Assembly: GCA_016617855.1 (NCBI GenBank)
Contig: JAECUM010003725.1
Coordinates: 1 to 64,000, forward strand
Direction of reading: 5' to 3'
DNA length: 64,000 nt
Source of the DNA: Megalonaias nervosa
Lineage: Eukaryota > Mollusca > Bivalvia > Unionida > Unionidae
Made by a program: the position numbers and the translations under genes. The notes under the pieces are model-generated. The model was not told the DNA's origin. It ran no database searches and worked only from the letters and a program-made list of their open reading frames with translations. How positions within the stretch are numbered: the stretch's first letter is position 1; each line of letters begins with the position of its first letter. Shown here piece after piece: positions 25,901 through 37,900 of the stretch.

Positions 25901-28900
25901 AGAAAGTACTGAACTAAATCCACAGCCTCCATTTTGGAGAGTAGAGAATCTGACCCAGTTACTTTAAATAGCAGATTATGACTAGACCTTAAACAGCGAC
26001 CACATGAACTGACATAATGGCCATTCATATCAATGAATGTAGTATCTAACAGAGGCTTTCCCCAAAGGTGACACTCCAAAAACCAGTTCAAAATGGCTGA
26101 TGTTTACAGTGGGTGTCCAAAGGTGCTTCCATGAGAATGGTGTAGAGGTGTCCAAACTCGCTTCCATGCAAATCGAATATATCTTAAGGCGCTTCTATGA
26201 GAATGGGGTATCCAAAGGTACTTACATGAGTTAAAGGGTTAATTTAATTTTTGTCATGTATTTTTCACAGAGTAAACTTTATATTCATATAAAAGATTTG
26301 ACAAACATTTGTATTTAAAGGCCCCAGAGAGTTTCCCAGTAACAAATAAATATTATCATTAGTGATTCAAATGGTTCACAATATATGACAGGATAGATTT
26401 TCACAAGGCAGTTCTTTGTATATAAATGTCTACATGAACTGCACCAGAGTATCTTCAGGACTTATTCAGGCCTTTTTCAACACAATATCAGTTGTGATCA
26501 ATATCACATGGAAACCTTCTAGCACCAAAACCAAGAACAGAGCAATTTAAAAAGAGCTTCCAATGCTCTGGTACAGTTCTGTGGAACAAGTTTCCACTAC
26601 ATGTAAAATCTGCTGAAAATATTAGAGTATTTAAGAAGAGATATCATAAGCATGTATGCATTTCTAATAGATAATGGAATTTAGTATTTTAATACTAAAA
26701 ATTTTAAAATAAACAGTAACTTTTGCTATCTTCATATAATGTGCATTGTTATACTCTCCTTAAGAGAATAGTCCTTGACTAATGTTTCACCCTCTATAAA
26801 TAAAGCATTATTATTATTATTATTATTATTATTAGTGATTCATAACATTGATTGCCAATCACTGAATATGTCAACAGAGACCTCATATAATTTTCAACAT
26901 TGAATATGAAGTATTTATGTATGAAAATCTATATAGTTTCACTTTCCATTTATACCACGTAATTGATCCATATTTAGCTCTGTTGGGCATAGACCAGAAG
27001 AGTTTGTGGGATGGCATGTTGTCATGGCCACCATAGCAGCTATCTTACAAATCTTGTTATTGCTACTTGTTATGGTTGTTGTTACTCCACTATGAATGAA
27101 TGGTCATATCAACCTGGGGTTTTCACTCAGAGGCTTCTTGGGATGTCTAGTTCATCATGAATAAAAATCCAACATTGCCACAACAGCAGTCATCTTGAGA
27201 ATATTGTTAATGTTGCTCCTCATGAATGGAAAGTCATTTTGGCACGAGGCTTTCAGTGGGAAAATTCTTATGATGTCTAGTTGGTCCTAAATGAAAATTA
27301 ATCTGCCTGGACATCCAGTATAAATATTGCTGCTCCACCAGAATGATGGTCATAAAGACTTCTTATGAAGTCTAGTTGGTCCTAAATGAAAATGGTGCCA
27401 ATTTGATATTCATTATGACCAGCAGCCATCTTGAAAATCTTTGTTATTGCTGCACTCATGAACAGAAAGTCATATTAGTTTGGTGTCTTCACTGCAAGAC
27501 TTCTGTTGTGTATTTGTGCTGATCTGATTTCTAGTATTAGTCTTCATACAAAACCCCAATGTCAGTACGACTTTCCATTTAAGAGGAGTAGCAATAACAA
27601 GATTTTCAAGATGGCTGCCATTGTGTTCATACTTGATTGGATCCACTTTTATTCAGTACCAGCTAGACATCATAAGAAGGCTTGTTGGTGTGAGTTTCCA
27701 TCTTAGAGGAGTTGCAATAAGATTTTCAAAAGAGTGGCTGTAGTGGCCATATTGGAGAGCAGATCAGCTGATAATTTAATTTGAAGAAAAGAAATAAGCA
27801 GCAATATAGCAAATAACATCCAAGTTGATAATAATTTGATGATTTAATTATATTTATAAAAGTAAAATACCAATGAATTAGTACAATCTTGTGGATGAAT
27901 GGGCTTTTACTATGCAAAACAGATGTGTGGGAATTTATTAATATTGGAGTGTAGCATCTTATGCTGAAGAACTCATAATGTCTCTGATGGACTAAAATAA
28001 AAGTGTCTAAGTATGAAAATTTCTTAACAAATTTATAATAATTATGTGAAAGAAAAGACTTTAATTTAAGAAGAACATTTTTCTTTGTAAAACCATTTCC
28101 AAATTTATAAATGTATTTGCAGAGAATTATTGCTAAAATTTTGACCACACATTTGGTTAAATAGAGGTGCACAGTTGCTAGTAATGAAGTGTCAGAATAT
28201 TGTCATTTATAATATGCATTATTTTAGGGCCTTTCTAATATTCATTTCCATTATTCACAAATAATTGTAAATGTATATTTTATACATTTTGTTTTTAACT
28301 TAAAAAACTCAAAACAAACACAATTTGTATTCCTTTTGAAAGTCTACCAGATTTGATTACTGATGGTAGTCCTTTGAATCTGAACTGGACAGGTTCTGTG
28401 CAATAATCTGTGTGCAAAGAGATGGCTCTGAATTCCCAGTCTTGACTTGCATGGTTGATGACAGAAGGGACATTGGAAATACATTGTAGCTATGGGGATA
28501 GATGCTGACCTGTGGTGAGGCTGCAGGCTGCCTCCATCTGGCTCAAGCATTCATTTTCAAGGTCAATTGATGCTTTGCAGGTGAGGGCACACCAGTGAGT
28601 TCAGTCCTATGTTGTTCTTTCAAGCTGCAATGGTTTGAGGCTGCACCACTTTAGGCTGTCTTTCAGGGTGTCTTTTTAGTGCTTATGTGGTTGGCCTTGG
28701 TTTCTTTGGCCATGTGCCACTTCCCGAAAGAAAATCTGCTTCATCAAATGGGTGCCATCCATTTTGATGATATGACCAGACCAGCAAAGTTGGGCCTTGA
28801 GCACCAATACCTCAGTGGTTGTTGTCTTGGCTTTAACCATGATTTTGAGGTTGGTAACCTTATCTTGCTATCGAATCCCAAAGATAGTGCAAGAGAGCCA

Positions 28901-31900
28901 GCATATGGAATTTCTCCAGCTGCATGATGAACCTGCGGTATACAGTCCAAGTCTTGCAGCCATTGAACATGGAGGTGAGGACCACTGCATTATACAACTT
29001 CAATTTGGTGGATAGGGTAACGTTATAATGGTCAAATAATCTGTTTCAAAGCCTTCAGAGTGACTGACTTGCTTTACTGATTCATTCAGAAATCTCCTTA
29101 TCAAGTGAATCATCATTGGAGATGACACTACCTAGGTATTGGAAGCTGTCCACAATTTTCAGTTGGGTGTCATCAAGGATAATGATTGACTGTGGCACAC
29201 TCATGTTTGGGGCTGGCTGGAAAAGAACTTCAGTCTTGCCAAGGCTAATTGTAAGACCGAATATTGAGCATTGTCTGCAGTTCACTTGTCTTGTGTGCCA
29301 TGAGGGGATAGTCATCAGCAAACAGGACTTCCCTGATGAAAACTTCCAGCGTCTTGGTTTTTGCAGAGAGTCGTTGCACTTATGGAGTGAAGCATTGAGC
29401 CAGTATCTGATAGACAGTCGATCTTAGAGATCCTGGATGGCATGGTTGAGGATGCAGGTAAAGAAGAGGTTGAAGCAGACACAGCCCTGTTTTACCCCAT
29501 TCAAGATCCTGAAGGGTCCAGAAGGGTTGCCGTTTGAGAGGAGCTGTTCTTTCATGCCATCATGGGAGAGCTGGATCATCAGGATGAATTTTTGCACACA
29601 GCCAAATGTTGCTAGTACAGACTAGAGCCTCTCTGTTGACTGTATAGAAAGCCTTGGTGTGGTCAATAAAGAGGGAGTATAGATCCAAGTTTTGCTCAAT
29701 GCATTTCTCCTGGAATTATTTAGAGTTGTGAATATTGGGGTAGTGTTGTTATTCCTCAGCCTTCTTATCCCACCACTTGTCTTTCATCTCGTGCAGTTCT
29801 TTCAGGGCCTGTCCCTTGAGGTATTCGAACTTCTCTGCTTTGGAGGTGGAATTTGGGTCATTTTGCCATTGAGCATATGCTTTGTTCTTATCCTTGATGA
29901 GCTGAGTGATATGCTCATTGTTTTCATCAAACCAGTCCTGATGCACACATGTCTTCAGTCCCAGAATGGCCTTTGCAGTTTCTGTGATGACATTCTTAAA
30001 TTGGCGTCATTTCTCAGAGCTGACATAAGCCAGTGGTGCTTTGGCCATGAGATTCTCATTGAGTACTGCTTTGAATCAGTTTTGGTGGTACTCATGTTTC
30101 AGTTTCACTGTGTCAAACGGTGCTCTGACTCTCTTCAGATGCTTACACTGAGTAGGAACAATTCTTCTGTTGAGAATTGATCTGACCAGTCTGTGATCAG
30201 TCCAGCACTCACCACCTTGCATAATGAACATGATTTTGATGTCCTGCATGTCCCTCTGACTGACAGTGATGTTATTATGATTCTATGGTCTTAAAATAAG
30301 TAATAGCAAAGAGTAAGAACCAACAAGTTTTGTAAAATTAAACAAATAATTTATTTCCCTAGAATACAAAGTGAAAAATGTAAAAAGAACTTATGTTATT
30401 GCAAAATAAATCCCAAATAATCCTAGAATTTCTATCATAAGTCCTAATGTTTAAAGTTCTGAATAAATTGAAGTGATATTCTGAAATAAATCCAGCACTA
30501 GAAGTGTTGACGTGGCTGTGATGGCCTATGTAGTGGTGATGTGCCAACAGTCATTTGTTGAATCACAATAATATAATCCAAGAATATATCCTTATTTGAA
30601 TTTCACTATGAATCCAAATCTTTATTTCCAAGAACGTTATTTTTGAGCACTTTGTATTTCAAGAGAAGACTCACTTGAATTAAATAATTTGAATAAATTA
30701 ATTCCAACCCAAATGAGATACTGTACACAACAATAATACAACTGATTCTGCTCAGATCTTAAAGCGCAAACAAATAATTTCTAAAAAAATAAGACTATAG
30801 TCTTCTACATTGACCTCAGGTCACAATTAACATTTTCTAAGAAAAACTATTACCTAATGAAAAATTTCATTTTGGAAGGTTCCAGATGTTTACTAATTAA
30901 AATCTTAGTTATAATTAGAAAGTCTGTTACTAAAATTATAATAAAGAACATAGTAAACACAATGACCTTGACTCGGGCAAAGATAATAATCCTAATAGTT
31001 AACCCATACTCATAGAGAAAAAAGTTAACATATGTATTACTTGTTTACAGAAATTTAAAAAAAAATCAATGATTCAGGTCAGGTGGAAAATGTACTTGAT
31101 TTTGGACAAGGTCAGGTCCAAAATACAATTATCCAATGCATATAATGAAATAAAAAAAAACAAAAAAAATAAAAACAAAACTAACAAACAAACAATGCAA
31201 ATTAAATATACATAACAATGTAGTCTATTAGATGCCACTGTTTGGATCTTGGACGCATCCAGGTTATTTTGTACTTGTCAGCTTGCCAGACTACAGTGTT
31301 GTTGATGCACAGCATGTACTCAGCTTATTTGCTCAGAAGGTGCAGACTGTTGCTGTTTAGCTTCCCCACTCCATGTGGGCCAAGAACTCTCTTCCAGTCA
31401 CTGTTAGCTTTCCCAACTCTGAAATAAGTTGCTCAGGCTAATCAGTTTATCACTTATGACTATACACTTAATAAGCTGGTCTAAGTCCTCATAGAACTGG
31501 TCCTTTGCTTCATCTTGGCTAGGGAGGGTAGGAACATAGGCACTAATGATGGTTACATCATGTGACTTATTCAGAGGGAAGCACAGCTCATGAGGCACTT
31601 GTTGATGCCAGCTGTGAGGAAGCAGATGTCTTTCATCAGACTAGTTCTGATAGCAAGCCCCACTCTGGGCAGACTTGCCTCTGTTCCAGCTTTTCCCTTC
31701 CAGACAAAAATGTATCCTCCACTGGCTTCTTTCAGCATACCATCATCTGCGAACCTTGTTTTACTAATTGTAGCAATGTCAGTGTGATAGTGAGCCAGTA
31801 CCTTTGAGGAAAGGGCTGTCCTTCTCACAGGTTTTATGGTGATGTCCCTGTTCATAGGTGTTTGGATGTTCCAGGTTTCAAGAATGAGCCATTTTTGTTT

Positions 31901-34900
31901 TTTCTTTGTAGTTAAATGGTATGTGGTTAAGTGGTATGATAAAGCTGCATTTGATGGCCATGATGTTCTCTGTGCTTTGTCATGCCCTGCACTTTTATAA
32001 ACTGTTGCAGAGTCACCTTTCAAGCCACTGAATCTTCCCAGTGATCTCATCCACCCAGTCCATTAGAACTGTCTTCACCAAAGTTTTAGGGCCAATTGGC
32101 TACTCTCATCTGGTTTAGCCCGCCTGTATGTTGATTTAATTACTAAGAGTGAAGAAACCCGTGACCTTATAAAATAATCCTGAGGAATGTGGTTGTTGAT
32201 TCAGGCTGATCAGATGTTGAAAACTGAATTTGCAACCATCTGGTCACAAGTCCAACACCCTTAACCACTGAACCACCACAACTCCCTTGGTTGGGGACTT
32301 CACAGATTAACTCCCTTGTAATACCAAGTAAGTGTATACATTGTTTAAGGGTGGAATTATGAACAGTGTCCTAGTTATGAATGAGGGCCCTGTCCCCTGG
32401 GAGCAGGGTGAGATCCAAGGGATATGGCTGGTTGTATAAATGACTTGTTACTTTTAAGTAGGACAAGTGGTCCTATATATTTGGTCTAGCAAAGAAGATA
32501 AATCATATCAACATTAATAGGCAATGTAGCATCTATGTGCTCCAAGCTTATCTCTCCCCTCTAGTTTCAATACATGTGTGAATCTGCATTCACAAGATAA
32601 TATATGTCAACTATATAGGGAACAATATCAGATCCACTTGGGCCTCCTTTTCAGTGTTTGAATAATCAACCAGGATTTTGTCATTGATATTAGTGTTCTT
32701 GTAAGGAAATCAATGTCAATGATATTGTTATATATTTTTTCCTTTAATTAATTTATTTTCAAAAAATGTTAGGATAGTTGTTTTGATATAAATTATTATA
32801 ATGTTAAACTAATTTTTAGTCAGGCTTGATTTGTGACATTTTTTGTTATCAGGCTTTAATAAGGGAAAAGGTTTACATAGTGACAATCCGCACATTATTA
32901 AAGTATATGTTGTTTCCTTCATTAATCTATTTATTTTGATAAAGATACTTTTAAATGTCAACCTAGCTTTATGACAGCATGTTTGATCTTATTCTATGAA
33001 AACGAATATGAAAATATGGGTCTTCCAACAAACAAAAAATTTCAGATGGTGATTTTCCTTGAAGAGATACCAAGGTACATTTTCATACAATGCTTTAGTT
33101 ATCTGTCTGTGAAAAGTTTATTGATTACTAAGGCAAGTTAGAATGATTGTAGTCTATATTCTTTAATTTGCACAGCTTGAGCTTATGGATTGTCTTGTCG
33201 AAAAAAGCATATGACATGGTAGTTTTATAAATTGAAGAAGAAAAAAAATGAAGGATGATCATCATCTCACACTTGCCATAAAGGTGTGATTTTGAACCCT
33301 CTTTGTTTATTCGATGTCTACCAATACCTGGAGGGGCTGAAAGGTTTAGCTATCAACTTCAGAGTAATATTCAAATCTTTGTTTATATAAGGCTAATGAA
33401 AGTGGAGAATAAAAGCTTTTCTATCCCACTTACCTACAGAAGCTAAGACTAATTTCCCTTTGATGAGGAAATGTGAGACAAAACAATGAAACATTTTAGA
33501 GGCCTGACAAATTGGCATGTAGATATTAACCAGTCATAACAGCTGATTGCAAATATTGAATATGAAATTTCTCCCCCCACCAATCCAATACAACAGCTTT
33601 GGAAATTTACATCTACTTCTGTATTAAATATTTTTTAAAATGTATCTGTAGAAACAGATTTAAAATATCCAGTTTTTGAAAGATTCATGAATAATTCATC
33701 TGAAAGGAAATAGTCTAACACTTACAGTTTAATTATATAGAGCAAGGTTATCAGCATGTCAACACAATACTGGTTGTATAGAGCTGATTAAATGTTAAGT
33801 TCTTTAGATGTAAAGAAAAAAAAAAATTCCACAAGATTTTAGGATGATTGGCCCAATCAAATAAAAGTAAACATGTAGTCCTACATGATAAAAGGTACAA
33901 ATTAAAGATGTTGCCATTGTTTGAAAAGTATTCTGATGCTTACATTGTCTTGTGTAACTTCAATTTCAAAACTTAAGGTGAAATTTATCAAAGTCTTTAA
34001 CCCTACTAGTCATAGAACAGGAAAGCTTATGGGATGCCCTGTTGTTTGTCTTCCATCATCTGTTGTACATTCTTCATTAGCACAAGTTTATTATTGCTAC
34101 TCTTCCTAAACTACCTGGAAGATTGTGATGAAACTTTACACATGCACTCATCCAAATGTCATTTTGGGCCTAGATGAAAATGATGCAGTTCAGACGAGCA
34201 GTATGGCTATGATAGCAAATGTCTTAAAAATCTTGTTATCCACTATTTCTCATGAGTGGATGGTCATATCAACATGGGGTTTTCACCAAAAGACTCCTTA
34301 TGATGTTTAGTTGGTCCTAAATCAAAATGCTACTGCTGGACATCCAATATGGCCACCACAGTGGCCATTTTGAAAATCTTGTTATCTTGACTCCACCTGA
34401 ATAAATGGTTGTATCAACCTGGGGTTTTCATTGAAAGGCTATTTATGATGTCTAGTCAGTCCTATCAAAATGCTGCCAATCTGACATACAATAAGGATTT
34501 TCTAACATACAATCTCCTTTTGTTAATTGACTATCTTTTGAGAAGTAAAATAATTATATTTACAGTTACTGACAGAAGGAATGTCAAGACACATGAACAG
34601 TCGTTATTTGTGAAATCAGACGTTGTTTTGGCTTGATATTTAAAGACAGATTTATATCAATACTTTGTATTTTAATGATTCTGTCCTTTTTTGCCTTTAT
34701 CATCATTTTATGTGCTTTTTTTTTGAGTTGCCTAAACTTACTGCACTATATAACCTTGATTGTACTGATATGTCATTAAATACCATACATACATAACTGC
34801 ACACACACACAGACACACACACACATAAGAATATGCTTTTCAGCCATCCTGTGGGACAAATACCCCAAATTTTAAATGTTTCATTTTCACATCAAATTTG

Positions 34901-37900
34901 TTATGGATCAATGATCTAGTATCCCATCTTATATAAAATAATAGTTGGAAGATAACTGTCAGTTTTCCTTTCCAACTATTGCTTGTCAGAGCATTGCTGT
35001 CATTAATTGTGACTCGTGTAACAGGACGGACAAATTAGATATTTAACTGATAATTTCTTCTGTTATTTGGATAATAATTAGCATAAATCTATTGCAGCTA
35101 CATAATGAATAAAAGCAGCATCAGCACCAGCATCTTTATGGTTAACATGTATATAAAACGTGTCCATTTATCATTTACTCATAATCCCTCAAGAAACAAC
35201 TTCAGACATTACTCTAGGAATTTACCAATATTCTCATGTGAAACATTTTCTTAATATTTTTTAAGGTGTTTGTGACCATTTACAATTTGCACAAAACAGC
35301 AAGAGATACATCATTGTTTAATGTTCCATTAAATTGGTATTAAAACTTTATTAGGGTAGAAAATGTAACTCATGTAACAAGGACGGACAAACAAAATTTT
35401 TCTTCTCTATTTAAAATTCACAAAATATATGGGAGCCAGGGATTAACAGGTTTGGTGCTGGAAGTAGCTACACCACATCTGTTAATAACATTTTGTATTC
35501 AGCTTCTTCATTTCCCCTTAATTTGCCAACTTTCTTGAAAAATTGGGCTACCAATGGTAATCTAAAAATAGAAATATTTATATACAATGTATTATTTAGT
35601 ATTTTGGGTTTGTAATGTATTAGTACATGTACTTTAAAATATTGATATAGTCTTAGATTTAAATTTAGTCCATTATTTTCATTTTGCATTATATAATATT
35701 GATTCTTTATGCACCTCTTGGCTTTTATGTATTCTCAGTGGGATGCCAACTTGCTTTATTATTATTATTATTATTTGACTTTATTTAAAATAAAGAGGAT
35801 AACACAATTAGCTAAGAACTAATCTACCTTGAGGCCCTCATACAAAGGAATTTATTTATTTTAGCTGCATCTCTGAAGCCACTGGATATACTGGGTTTGG
35901 AAGAAGGAAATAGAGTGGGCATTTCTAATCTCAACTGGAATACTATTCCAGATCAAAGTTCCAGAGTATTGGAAACTTTTTTAAAATAAGTCCTTATTTG
36001 GTTTGGAAATTTTATACTGTTTGGTAGACACGGATCGCAGGTGGGGAGTATTACCAGGTGGCCTATACTGGAATAGTGATTGTAAATATTCAGGAGCACT
36101 ATTATTGGATATCCTGTACATTAATTTGGCTTTTCTCAAACAGATTCGGTCTTTAATAGGTAATATTTTTAACTTACCAGCTAAATTTTCCTTGCTTTCT
36201 TTATGGATTGATATTAGCCCAAATGCTCTTTTTTGAAGATGTGCCAGCATTGCTAAGTTTTTATCCTTTGAATTACCCCATACTGCATTACAGTAGTCTA
36301 AATAGGGTTGTATATAACTGTTATAAAATAGTTTTCTGTGCCTTTCAGGGAGAAAGTGTCTTGTCCTACTGAGAAGCCATAAACTTAAATTGACTTTTTT
36401 TACAGATATGTTTGATATGTTCAGTCCATGATAGGTTATTGTCTACCAAAACACCAAGTAGTCTATCATGACAAACCATTTGCAAATTTCTATCCTTCCA
36501 TGTCAGACATAGTTTATCACTATCAAGTTTTGTCCTTTTTTGCCATGTTGAGATAAGTAATATTTTAGTTTTACCAGTATTTACCACTATGCCATTGCAT
36601 GTACACCAGTTGTCCAGTTTGTTTAAGGCATTCTGTAAAGAAATTTCGAGTTCATGCTTTGTGTTTTTGATGTCTGACAATGTTGTGTCATCTGCATAGA
36701 GATCTGTAGATAATATTGAGTCCCTTAGTACAAGTGGTAGGTCCTTAATAAATAAAATAAGTAGTAATGGACCTAGAATTGAGCCTTGTGGTACTCCACA
36801 TCTAATTGTTGCAGATTCAGACAGAACATTATTTATATAAACATGTTGTGTTCTCTCCCTTAAGTATGCAGTAAACCATCTAACTGTGCTTTCATCACAT
36901 TGGTCGATTTCCAGTTTCTTCGAAAGGATTTCATGATCCACCATGTCAAAAGCTTTCCTGAAATCTACAAAATTAAAATACAGATCCTATAATTCTACCT
37001 TGGTCAAGTACTTGAAGCCATTTATCAGTTAGGGAGATCAAGGCAGTCTCACACGAATGTTTCCGTCTAAAGCCTGAGTGATTAGGGTGTAACAGCAAGT
37101 GTTTGGTCAAATATGACATGAATGAGTCATGGACATGTTTTTCAATCAATTTTGACAAGTTTGGTAGTATTGAGATTGGCTGGTAGTTATCAGCATCATT
37201 CTTAGAATCAGATTTGTGAATAGGAGTTACTTTTGCAGTTTTCCATATTTTTGGGACAGATGAGGTTGCAATACTTAAATTGATTATGAATGTTATGCTA
37301 TCTACAATAGCAGAGGCAGAAGATTTAATGAGTCGTGGACCAATCTGATCAAGTCCTGTAGCTTTCTTGGTATCAAGTTCACTGAGACATTTTTTAATAA
37401 AGTATTTTGATACTGGTGGGATAGAGAAACATACCTCCTTAGGGATTTTGCTGCCGCAGAACTTTTTCAGTTCATTAAACTTGTTTTCAATCACTGGTTC
37501 TTTTTAACTTTGTGGTAATGTTGGTGAAAAAATCATTGAAAACATTTGCAGTGTCAATGTCATCAGTGACTATGGTGTCATTCACCAGAAGTGAGTGAAT
37601 TTTATTTATCTGATCTTTGTGTGTTCCTCCAGTGAGTTCATTGAAGACCCTCCAAATGGAGTTTTTGTTGCTCTTTTTGTTTTCAAGCAATGATTGATAA
37701 TAATTTTTTTTAGCTTTTTTAATCATACTTGTTTTTTTATTTCTCCATACTTCATATTGTGCATGGTTTCCCATAGCCTTGAATTGGTCTCGTGTTTTCA
37801 TAGCATCTAGGATTTCAGTAGTAAGCCAATTAGGTTGGACTTCATTCTTTACTCGATGTACTTTCAGTGGTGCATGCTTAGAGACTACATCCATAAATAA

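Larger units (their letters stand above)
28344..32050 (-). mobile_element. Non-LTR retrotransposon (endonuclease-RT with C-terminal zinc finger), interrupted by an LTR
   Basis: Minus strand, 5' to 3': endonuclease (32050-31404), EN end (31427-31230), then an inserted LTR (31217-30270), linker and RT (30260-29082) and a C-terminal finger (28550-28344). The order is that of invertebrate APE-type LINEs. All frames are broken. The LTR insertion postdates the LINE. Flanking LINE sequence reads ...GTGATGT at 30272 and ATGTAG after 31217, compatible with an ATGT duplication and loss of a few LTR bases. Confidence 0.75.

Noticed and set aside
27726..28172. 148-codon minus-strand ORF as a gene
   Set aside because: Composition is that of translated AT-rich DNA (Phe, Tyr, Leu, Ile, Lys), no motif, no exon context, and it lies in an intron of the + gene.
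29692..30180. 162-codon + ORF as a gene
   Set aside because: Antisense shadow of the LINE linker/RT remnant on the minus strand.
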